A DNA stretch of 64,000 bases from Bacillota bacterium (lineage in GTDB: Bacteria > Bacillota > UBA4882 > UBA8346). Both the position numbers and the translations under genes were made by a program. The DNA is taken from NCBI GenBank assembly GCA_023429995.1, contig JAEZCE010000027.1, positions 62,001-126,000 on the forward strand, given 5' to 3'. Under the pieces are notes generated by a model. It saw only the letters and a program-made list of their open reading frames with translations. It ran no database searches and was not told the DNA's origin. This document shows, in pieces, positions 8,952-15,607 of the stretch. Within the stretch, counting starts at the first letter, position 1. Each line of letters begins with the position of its first letter.

Positions 8952-9554
8952 ATGAAAATAACAGTTATTTTGGGACACCCATACATGAACAGTTTTAATC
9001 ATGCTATTGCCGATGTGGTTATAAAAACACTTCACGAAAACCGTCATCGAGTTTTTTATCATGATTTATATGCGGAAAAATTCAATCCGCTTATAACGGG
9101 TCAGGAATTGGTTGATGATGTTTCCAGCGATGAAGTCGTAAAGCAATATTGTGATGAAATTAAAAAGTCCGATGGAATCATCATCATCCATCCCAATTGG
9201 TGGGGACAGCCTCCGGCAATTGTGAAAGGTTGGGTTGACCGCGTCTTACGGAAGGGTATAGCGTATCAGTTTGAAGAGGGAGATCAAGGCGGGGGTGTTC
9301 CGGAGGGCCTGTTAATCGCAACAAAGGCAATCGTTTTAAACACTTCCAATACTCCCGAGGATAGAGAACTGAAAGTATTCGGCGATCCTCTGGAGCGGAT
9401 TTGGCGGGATTGCATTTTTGATTTTTGCGGTATCAAAAAACTTGAGCGGAGAATTTTTCGAGTAATTGCTGAAAGCACTTATGAACAAAGGAGAGAATGG
9501 CTTGGTGAAGTTCACAAAGTTATTTCGGATGAATTCCCCGAATTAACCTTGTGA
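8952..9554 (+). CDS. NAD(P)H dehydrogenase (quinone)-type flavoprotein, flavodoxin fold
   Basis: A 200-residue protein of the MdaB/KefF/YwrO-like family. It begins with ITVILGHPYMNSFNHA (FMN phosphate-binding loop), then YHDLYAEKFNP and IIIIHPNWWGQPPAIVKGWVDRV, which is the family's flavin/dimer signature. The enzymes reduce quinones or other electrophiles with NAD(P)H using FMN or FAD in the cytoplasm. The ribosome binding site GGAAAGGAG is about 10 bases upstream. It is probably co-transcribed with the GNAT-like gene. Its 3' end overlaps the convergent GntR-type gene by 12 bases. Confidence 0.82.
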   Translation: MKITVILGHPYMNSFNHAIADVVIKTLHENRHRVFYHDLYAEKFNPLITGQELVDDVSSDEVVKQYCDEIKKSDGIIIIHPNWWGQPPAIVKGWVDRVLRKGIAYQFEEGDQGGGVPEGLLIATKAIVLNTSNTPEDRELKVFGDPLERIWRDCIFDFCGIKKLERRIFRVIAESTYEQRREWLGEVHKVISDEFPELTL

Positions 9555-10526
9555 AGCGGTTAGGTGATCCATCATAAACTTTTTCAACATTTGGATTCCG
9601 GCTTTGTCCAGTTCAGGTGAATATTCCAGCAACCCGATGTTGGCCGGTATCATTTTTCGGACATCGCCGAAAACCGCCCGGGAGCTAATGAGATAATCAA
9701 CCCGGGTGAGCATTTTCCGGAAAGCATCCATTTCATCAAGGCCGCAGTTCTCGACGGTGATATGGTCGATACCCGCATCGGCAATGGCTTTTTTCATTTT
9801 TTCCGTATAGGCCCGGGTCATACAGACGATACCGGCCCGGGACCCTGCCGGGAGGGCTTTGATTTTCAAGAATGTTTCCAGATAGGGCGCGGCCATAACC
9901 CCGAATACCGGTTTACGATAGGGCTCCAACAGGGCTTTGACATCTTCAAGATGCGTAAAGTGGGTTACGATAAAGTCGGCATGGTTGATTTCTTCCTGGA
10001 GGATTTTATCCGGGAGTTCATGGAGCAAACACCCGTCAACCTCGATCTTCAGCTCCTTTTGGAGCGTATTCCGGTAGTGGTCCAAATCCGCCTGGTTGCA
10101 CTCGACCATGAAGGCGCGGGGGGATTTTCTACCGGAAACCGGGTCTGGAGACTCCAGCCCAAGAATGGTTCGATTAAAAATGACCGTAAAAAGATCCTCG
10201 GTGGTGAAGCCCAGCGCTTTGGCGCCTTCGATCGCTTCCTGGGCCAGGGCGATTAATTTCTGATTGTCCTGAAGATTGGCGGGAGGCAATTTATCGGCGA
10301 CATAGGTTCCCTGCCCCTGCTTGGTCATAAGCAAACCCTCCTGTTCCAATTCCTTATAGGCGGCAATTACCGTGTTGCGGTTTATCTGCAGGTAAAACCC
10401 AAGGTCTTTTGGAGTGGGGACCTGGCTCCCCGGCTGCAAAGCGCCGCTTAACAAGTAAAATTTGATCTGTTCCTTTAATTGTTGGTAAATAGGAAATTCC
10501 GAACTTTTATTGATTTTAAATTCCAT
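9543..10526 (-). CDS. GntR-type regulator with C-terminal sensor-like domain
   Basis: A 327-residue protein. Residues 8-80 are a GntR (YtrA-like) winged helix (PIYQQLKEQIKFYLLSG, TPKDLGFYLQINRNTVIAAYKELEQEGLL). The C-terminal 230 residues are not an aminotransferase. They look like an alternating alpha/beta domain (FMVECNQADLDHY, ADFIVTHFTHLEDV, KPVFGVMAAPYLETF, RVDYLISSRAVFGDV) that may bind a small ligand. GAGG stands 7 bases before the ATG at 10526. The upstream GNAT-like gene ends 9 bases earlier, so the two form an operon with the QueG-like gene. The regulated genes and the ligand are unknown. Confidence 0.8.
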   Translation of the reverse strand: MEFKINKSSEFPIYQQLKEQIKFYLLSGALQPGSQVPTPKDLGFYLQINRNTVIAAYKELEQEGLLMTKQGQGTYVADKLPPANLQDNQKLIALAQEAIEGAKALGFTTEDLFTVIFNRTILGLESPDPVSGRKSPRAFMVECNQADLDHYRNTLQKELKIEVDGCLLHELPDKILQEEINHADFIVTHFTHLEDVKALLEPYRKPVFGVMAAPYLETFLKIKALPAGSRAGIVCMTRAYTEKMKKAIADAGIDHITVENCGLDEMDAFRKMLTRVDYLISSRAVFGDVRKMIPANIGLLEYSPELDKAGIQMLKKFMMDHLTASQG

Positions 10527-10535
10527 CGCAATCCC

Positions 10536-10913
10536 TCAGTTGAATGAAATAAGTTCCTTTATCCATAAGGATGGATCCCGTTTCCTCCATTTTTCAAGGA
10601 AACGGGATTTTGCCGAAGGCATTCCGGGCTCCCGGCAGATTACAGCCGTGAATTCCCGGATCATCGCTTCCCTTAGGGACTTTTCCGGATAAAGCGGATG
10701 AACGGCCACCCAATGGATAACCACTTTCCTTTGTTGATAAGTTCCACAAAGGACTCCCAGAATCCTTTGCCTGTAGTGCAAGATATAAAGCCGGTCCAGA
10801 TCGGCCAATATTCTTTCCTCGCTCATCATTTGACTGTTGGCGTGCAATAAATACCATATGGACCGAAGATCCAAAGAATGGGCTTTTTCAAAACAAATTC
10901 CTTCGCTGGTCAT
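10536..10913 (-). CDS. Small GNAT-fold-like protein (copy 2)
   Basis: A 125-residue paralogue of the protein at 8573-8926. Shared signatures are the aligned SIWYLLHAN (GIWHLLHAN in copy 1), an LGVLCG strand, and WVAVHPLYPEKSLREAM in place of the acetyl-CoA loop. The shared loss of the GxG loop argues for a common non-acetyltransferase role, for example acyl-CoA or ligand binding or a protein contact. AAGGAG lies 7 bases before the ATG. It sits in the middle of a three-gene minus-strand operon: QueG-like protein, this gene, GntR-type regulator. Copy 1 is also next to a GntR-class regulator. Function is not known. Confidence 0.65.
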   Translation of the reverse strand: MTSEGICFEKAHSLDLRSIWYLLHANSQMMSEERILADLDRLYILHYRQRILGVLCGTYQQRKVVIHWVAVHPLYPEKSLREAMIREFTAVICREPGMPSAKSRFLEKWRKRDPSLWIKELISFN

Positions 10914-10945
10914 GATGGTTCTCCTTCATTCCGCTTTATTCAATT

Positions 10946-11629
10946 TTAAATTCCGCTGCGATTGGGGCACACTTTACGGCAAATGTAGCATTTAATCCGC
11001 CATTCGCCGCCGTTGTGTTCTCCGAAAGCGTGATTTTTGCACAAAGGCTGATTGATGGAGATCCCATCCAAGGCTTTTACCGGACAGGAATCCAGACATA
11101 ATCTGCAGTTTGGAATGCAGCCTTCATAGGATGCCAGAGGGTCGGCCGGTAATGTTTCCCCGACAAAGACCCCGCTTAACCAGATCATGTTGCCGTACTT
11201 GTCGTTGACCAGAAGAGTGTTTTTGCCCATCGTGCCAAGTCCGGCCAAAACCGCCGCATGTTTTAAGGAAATGATTCCCCTGAATTTATTGGTTTTAGCG
11301 TCCCACTCGTCCGGTCCGGTGGAATTCATCGGAATGGCGAGGGCTCCGTGATCCTCCAAATACTCCGATAATGCAACCGCCCGGTGATTCATTTGCGCCA
11401 TTAATTCGTTGCGCACCGTCGTGTAGGGGACGGTTGATTTGGCTTCCAGGGCGCTTTTTAAAAACCGGGATGCCAGGATGATGACGGACTGGCAAGAGGG
11501 TAAAACATCCTGGGGATGAAAGCCCTCCGGAGCTTCCTTAAAACGGTCGACCGAAGCGACGCCGCACAAATCCGCCCCTAGTTCATAGGCTTTCTGTTTG
11601 ATTTCAGCAATGGAAATATTGATGGACAT
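10946..11629 (-). CDS. QueG-like 4Fe-4S protein (short epoxyqueuosine reductase homologue)
   Basis: About 227 residues. The N-terminal part resembles the cobalamin-binding region of QueG/reductive dehalogenase-like proteins (ELGADLCGVASVDRF, SVIILASRFL, AAVLAGLGTMGKNTLLV). The C-terminal part holds two [4Fe-4S] motifs, CRLCLDSCP and CYICRKVCP, with extra cysteines nearby. True QueG enzymes are about 350-390 residues, so this is a shorter relative and probably not the tRNA-modification enzyme. The ATG at 11629 is preferred; a TTG at 11641 lies directly against AAGGAG with no spacing. A 30-bp palindrome sits 43 bases upstream, so it is the probable first gene of the operon with the GNAT-like and GntR genes. 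Confidence 0.75.
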   Translation of the reverse strand: MSINISIAEIKQKAYELGADLCGVASVDRFKEAPEGFHPQDVLPSCQSVIILASRFLKSALEAKSTVPYTTVRNELMAQMNHRAVALSEYLEDHGALAIPMNSTGPDEWDAKTNKFRGIISLKHAAVLAGLGTMGKNTLLVNDKYGNMIWLSGVFVGETLPADPLASYEGCIPNCRLCLDSCPVKALDGISINQPLCKNHAFGEHNGGEWRIKCYICRKVCPNRSGI

Positions 11630-11671
11630 GGTCGATTTCAACTCCTTGTCATTTTACTCGACATTATTTTT

Positions 11672-11701
11672 TATAGTTTACTAGTTAACTAGATAACTAT
11701 A
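11672..11701. promoter_or_regulatory. 30-bp near-perfect palindrome, probable operator
   Basis: The site has the perfect 12-bp core CTAGTTAACTAG and outer arms TATAGTT and AACTATA; only the two bases between core and each arm break symmetry (26 of 30 positions match). It lies about 43 bases upstream of the QueG-like start, where a promoter is expected. The GntR-type protein of the same operon is a natural candidate to bind it; a MarR-type protein could bind a similar sequence. The palindrome is seen; the binding is inference. Confidence 0.6.
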
Positions 11702-11751
11702 TATTAAAATACTTTCGCTGGATTGTCAAGAAATTGATGGGAGTTATGCCA

Positions 11752-12315
11752 TCAACCCATCCTGAAGCAATCCGCTTTCCCTCTGGCGACAAAAGGGGTT
11801 TTGGGAAGCGGGAAAGAATGATTTCCGTGAGGGAAGTAATTCATCGGATGACGGAAGGAATTATTTTTGCGACAGAATGAATTCATTGGATGAGGGAAAG
11901 AATTATTTTTGTGACAGAATGAATTCACTGGATGACGGAAAGAATTATTTTTGTGACAGAATGAATTCACTGGATGACGGAAAGAATTATTTTTGTGACG
12001 GAATGAATTCACTGGATGACGGAAAGAATTATTTTTGTGAGGGAAGTAATTCATCGGATGACGGAAGGAATTATTTTTGTGAGGGAATGAATGCATCGGA
12101 TGAGGGAAAGAATTATTTTTGCGACGGAATGAATTCACTGGATGACGGAAGGAATTATTTTTGTGAGGGAATGAATGCATTGGATGAGGGAAAGAATTAT
12201 TTTTGTGACGGAATGAATTCATCGGATGACGGAAAGAATGATTGGAAAATCCGTTGAATCCGCGCCTTTGGAAATGGCGATTAGTCCGTGGAATCCTGGG
12301 AGTTTTTCTCTTGTT
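11752..12315 (-). CDS. Possible heptad-repeat protein (doubtful coding status)
   Basis: The minus strand of the tandem array is open and would encode about 188 residues from an ATG at 12315 (GGGGGT 9 bases upstream). An open frame extends to an ATG at 12456. The product is almost entirely seven-residue repeats of the form NNSFRHP/MNSFRHK, rich in Asn, Ser, Phe, His, Arg and Lys. The plus strand is also open across the array as a 14-residue repeat (MNSLDDGKNYFCDG), because both periods are multiples of three, so openness is no evidence of coding. No family is recognised. Confidence 0.25.
   Translation of the reverse strand, partial: NKRKTPRIPRTNRHFQRRGFNGFSNHSFRHPMNSFRHKNNSFPHPMHSFPHKNNSFRHPVNSFRRKNNSFPHPMHSFPHKNNSFRHPMNYFPHKNNSFRHPVNSFRHKNNSFRHPVNSFCHKNNSFRHPVNSFCHKNNSFPHPMNSFCRKNNSFRHPMNYFPHGNHSFPLPKTPFVARGKADCFRMG
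11810..12242. repeat. Tandem array, 42-bp unit built from two 21-bp halves (about 10 units)
   Basis: The unit alternates two related 21-mers, such as AATGAATTCACTGGATGACGG and AAAGAATTATTTTTGTGACGG by position; both hold GAATT at the same place and end in TGA[C/G]GG. About 20 half-units are seen, with point variation but no length change. Twenty-one bases equals two DNA helical turns, so the A/T-rich GAATT blocks all face the same side. Degenerate half-units extend leftwards towards 11770. There are no unique spacers, so it is not CRISPR. The spacer from 12258 to 12516 holds no other recognised feature. Confidence 0.9.
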
Positions 12316-12516
12316 CATATTGATTTGACCCCCATATGCCATATATGTATGTTTTTCTACGCTTTTTCTTTGTTTTTCTGCCACTTCCCCAGAACCCGCC
12401 ATGGTATTATATTTTCCGGCTTGGTTACTCTCTGGAAGGATTTCAGTAACATTCATGGAATTTATTTATGTTCTACCACCAGTTGAGAGAATCGTGAGAG
12501 AAAAAAGGACCATCCA

Positions 12517-13749
12517 ATGAAATTGAATCAGAGATTATTCAAAGATAACGTTAATGGCAAGTTCGTGATCCAAGGGCTCCGGGCGGAAATTGGAAAACGC
12601 TTTGTCCATGACCGGGATTTCAAGTTGTTTTTGATCGTCGGCCTGTGCGCCGGAATCGCCAGCGGGATTAACTCCACCACCTTTAATAACTTTTTAAGTG
12701 ATACGTATAAACTTTCGGCCGAGTCCCGGGGAATTGTCGAGTTTCCCCGGGAACTGCCGGGAGTTTTCATTATGGTAGTTTTGGGACTGCTTTCGTTCCT
12801 GGGTGATATTCGTTTAGCCGTGGTGGGAATGCTGGCGGCATCCTTGGGCATGTTGGGGCTGGGTCTGTTTTCCCCCACCTTTGCCAGTATGCTGGTATGG
12901 ATGATGATGTTTAGCCTTGGGACCCACATCTTTATGCCCCTGGCGCCGGGGATTGGAATGGCCTTGTCCGAGCAGGAACAGTATGGAATGCGGTTAGGGC
13001 GGTTCAATGCCTATAATCTGGCGGCCACCATTCTTGGCTATGCCATTGTCTGGGTGGGATTTAAGTATCTGGGGCTAACCTATCAGTGGGCCTTTGTAAT
13101 TGCGGCCTTTTTTTATATTTTAGCCGCGGTTTTCCTGGAAATGATGAAATCGAGAAAGCCGGCAGCGCGGAAGGTTAAGTTTGTTTTTCGTAAACAATAT
13201 ATTCTTTTTTATATCTTAAGTGTGGTGAATGGGGCCAGAAAGCAGATTTTTCTGACCTTTGCGCCTTGGGTGCTGATTAAGGTTTTTCAGGTTACACCTC
13301 CGGTGTTTGCAGTTTTGGGCGTTATTATCGCTACGGTAAGCATCCTTACCCGGACCATGGTCGGCAATGCCATTGACAAACTGGGAGAGCGGTTTGTTCT
13401 CTCCGCTGAGGCGGTTGTTTTGATTGCCATTTGTATGGGCTATGCCTTCGCAGCGGACTTAGTGCATCCTGGTATAGCTGTGGTGGTTATTGCGGCCTGT
13501 TATATTATTGATAATTCCATGAACGCCGTGGAAATGGCCAGATCCACTTATGTCAAAAAGATTGCAATCGATCCCGATGACCTGGTCCCCACTTTATCGG
13601 CAGGAACCAGCTTGGATCATATTGTGGCAATGACGATACCTTATTTCGGTGGATTGTTATGGGTGAACGTGGGATATCAATATGTTTTCCTGGCCGCCAC
13701 CGGAATAGCAGTGATAAATTTGATATTATCCAGGAAGATCAAAACGTGA
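12517..13749 (+). CDS. MFS transporter
   Basis: A 410-residue polytopic protein with about 12 hydrophobic segments and a central loop near residues 205-225 (KSRKPAARKVKFVFRKQ). Recognisable pieces include FLIVGLCAGIASGINSTTF in the first helix and GNAIDKLGERFV, an MFS A-like loop between helices 8 and 9. The major facilitator family moves small solutes across the cytoplasmic membrane by ion-coupled or uniport transport; substrate cannot be inferred. The start has AAAGGA 7 bases upstream. The next open frame, 4 bases after the stop, is a chemotaxis-receptor remnant, which suggests a junction from past rearrangement. Confidence 0.8.
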   Translation: MKLNQRLFKDNVNGKFVIQGLRAEIGKRFVHDRDFKLFLIVGLCAGIASGINSTTFNNFLSDTYKLSAESRGIVEFPRELPGVFIMVVLGLLSFLGDIRLAVVGMLAASLGMLGLGLFSPTFASMLVWMMMFSLGTHIFMPLAPGIGMALSEQEQYGMRLGRFNAYNLAATILGYAIVWVGFKYLGLTYQWAFVIAAFFYILAAVFLEMMKSRKPAARKVKFVFRKQYILFYILSVVNGARKQIFLTFAPWVLIKVFQVTPPVFAVLGVIIATVSILTRTMVGNAIDKLGERFVLSAEAVVLIAICMGYAFAADLVHPGIAVVVIAACYIIDNSMNAVEMARSTYVKKIAIDPDDLVPTLSAGTSLDHIVAMTIPYFGGLLWVNVGYQYVFLAATGIAVINLILSRKIKT

Positions 13750-13753
13750 TCCT

Positions 13754-14347
13754 TTGCTTATTGATGGACTTAACAAGACCTCTGATAAAATCGGAGAAAT
13801 CACGGAAGTAATTGGCGGGATTGCCGAACAAACAACATTATTAGCTTTAAATGCGGCAATCGAGGCAGCCAGAGCAGGAGAACATGGGAAAGGTTTTGCT
13901 GTGGTTGCGGAAGAAACCGGTAAATTAGCCGAACAATCCAAACAGGCAGCGGGTATGATTGTGGAACTGGTCAATCAGATGCAAAGCCGGACCCAAAGCA
14001 CCGTGACGGCCATGGGTCAAGAGTTGGTGAAAGTAAAGACGGGACACAATTTAACCACCGAAACCATTGGAACGTTTAATGAAATATTCAGGGCTTTGAT
14101 GGCCAATCTTACTCAGATTGAGTCTGTCGCAAAATCGGCCAAGCAAATGGCGGAGAGCAATGAAAACGTAATTTCCGCCATTCATAATATTGCGGCCATC
14201 ACGGAGGAAAGTATGGCCAGTACGGAAGAAGTCTCGGCTACTTCCGAGGAACAAAGCGCTTCCGTTGAAGAGGTAACGGCTTTGGCTGAAAATTTATCGC
14301 TCATAGCCGATAATCTGAAACATTCGGTTGCGGCCTTTGTAATATAA
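13754..14347 (+). pseudogene. Methyl-accepting chemotaxis protein remnant (cytoplasmic tip and C-terminal helix only)
   Basis: The 197 residues are the end of an MCP: GEITEVIGGIAEQTTLLALN followed by AIEAARAGEHGKGFAVVAEE is the highly conserved signalling tip, then a long coiled coil with EESMASTEEVSATSEEQSAS near the end. The sensor domain, membrane helices, HAMP and the descending signalling helix are absent. The frame opens 4 bases after the MFS stop with only a TTG and no ribosome binding site, so this is best read as a 5'-deleted receptor. A soluble signalling fragment translated by coupling to the MFS gene is possible but unsupported. Confidence 0.7.
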
Positions 14348-14418
14348 TTTTTCCGGGGATTATTCCTGCAAAAGTGCTCCAATCGTCAATGTTACTATCG
14401 GACTAAAATAACCACCTC

Positions 14419-14447
14419 TTTACGAAGATAGATGGATGGTATATAAT
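14419..14447 (+). promoter_or_regulatory. Sigma-A-type promoter for the hydrolase gene
   Basis: TTTACG (14419-14424), a 17-base spacer and TATAAT (14442-14447) stand 60 bases upstream of the alpha/beta hydrolase start. The -10 box is a perfect consensus, and the downstream gene has its own terminator, so it is probably a single-gene unit. Confidence 0.6.
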
Positions 14448-14506
14448 GGAAACAAACACACGTTTGATGCTGGATGTTGAAAGTTAGTCCATAGGGGGTA
14501 GTTTTG

Positions 14507-15343
14507 ATGGAATGCCGAATCCGGGATGTAAAAATTAATTATGAAATCTATGGCGAGGGCATACCGATTCTGATGATTCATGGATGGAGCCCGGACCACA
14601 GATTAATGAAAGGGTGCATGGAACCGCTCTTCCAAGGGATGAACACAGGATGGAAACGGATATATTTTGATCTGCCCGGAATGGGAAAAACCAAAGGACA
14701 ATCCTGGATTACCGGTTCGGATCAAATGCTTGATTTGGTTTTTGATTTTATTGATACACTCATTCCAAACCAGCGCTTTGTGGTCGCAGGGGAATCCTAT
14801 GGCGGCTATTTAGCCAGGGGCATAATCAACAAACGTCCGTCGGTTGTGGATGGACTACTTTTGATCTGTCCTTCGGTAGCACCGGGAAGACCCAAAGAAA
14901 ATAGAGTTTGCTTTCAGGTATTTGAAAAAGATGATGCTCTCTTAAACAGTCTCACGGAAGAGGACAGGAAATATTTTGAAGGAGAAGGTATCAACGCAAC
15001 ACAAAACAAACGGGTATGGATGCGCTTTAAGGAGGAGATCCTTCCGGGTCTGAAGATTGCCGATTATGCATTTTTGGAAAATTGTTTGGGAAAGAATGTT
15101 CCTTTCAGCTTCAATGTGGATGCTCTTGAAAAACCCTATCTGAAACCAACATTGATGCTGGCGGGAAGGCAAGATTCCGTGGTAGGGTATGGCGACTTAT
15201 GGCAAATTATTGAGATGTACCCCAGAGCTTCCTTTATTCTGCTGGACAAGGCCGGTCATAATCTTCAAATTGAGCAGGATAGCCTGTTTGCGCAAACGGT
15301 AAAGGAGTGGCTCAATAGGGTTGTAATGGAAATGAGCCGGTGA
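14507..15343 (+). CDS. Alpha/beta hydrolase
   Basis: A 278-residue alpha/beta hydrolase. It has the oxyanion segment IHGWSPD near residues 24-30, the nucleophile elbow AGESYGG with Ser97, the acid in AGRQDSVVG and the catalytic histidine in KAGHNLQ near the C-terminus. The complete triad suggests an active esterase, lipase-like or related hydrolase; the substrate is unknown. The ATG at 14507 follows AGGGGGT by 7 bases. It has its own promoter upstream and a strong terminator downstream, so it seems to be monocistronic. Confidence 0.83.
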   Translation: MECRIRDVKINYEIYGEGIPILMIHGWSPDHRLMKGCMEPLFQGMNTGWKRIYFDLPGMGKTKGQSWITGSDQMLDLVFDFIDTLIPNQRFVVAGESYGGYLARGIINKRPSVVDGLLLICPSVAPGRPKENRVCFQVFEKDDALLNSLTEEDRKYFEGEGINATQNKRVWMRFKEEILPGLKIADYAFLENCLGKNVPFSFNVDALEKPYLKPTLMLAGRQDSVVGYGDLWQIIEMYPRASFILLDKAGHNLQIEQDSLFAQTVKEWLNRVVMEMSR

Positions 15344-15357
15344 AGAGTTTTCTCATT

Positions 15358-15406
15358 AAAAGATAAGCTCGCCTAGATCATCATTATCAGGCGGGCTTAT
15401 CTTTTT
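15358..15406 (+). terminator. Intrinsic terminator after the hydrolase gene
   Basis: AAGATAAGCTCGCCT pairs with AGGCGGGCTTATCTT (one G-U/mismatch) across a 14-base loop and runs into TTTTT. Confidence 0.85.
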
Positions 15407-15607
15407 GCAAGATAAATTTTCCACATCATGAACTGACGATAGCAAATACGGCTCCATAACTATACATGTGAGACATCAAAAGCAAAACGCTGGCTATCTG
15501 ATATTGAAATGCAATGCTAGAAAATACCTTTCCTGAATCCGGAAGGTTATTTGTGCTTTATCGTGAATTTTTAATTCAATGTCACTCGATGAGGTAGAGG
15601 TATTGGA

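Noticed and set aside
9762..10256. Plus-strand open frame inside the GntR-type gene
   Set aside because: It is antisense to a well-supported regulator and shows no family features.
10946..11629. Calling the Fe-S protein queG
   Set aside because: It is about 227 residues, much shorter than epoxyqueuosine reductase, so the tRNA-modifying role is not supported.
11810..12242. CRISPR array
   Set aside because: The repeats are contiguous 21/42-bp units with no unique spacers, and no cas gene is in the window.
11877..12257. Plus-strand coding gene for a 14-residue repeat protein
   Set aside because: There is no ribosome binding site, the start codon is part of the repeat itself, and the frame is open only because the period is a multiple of three.
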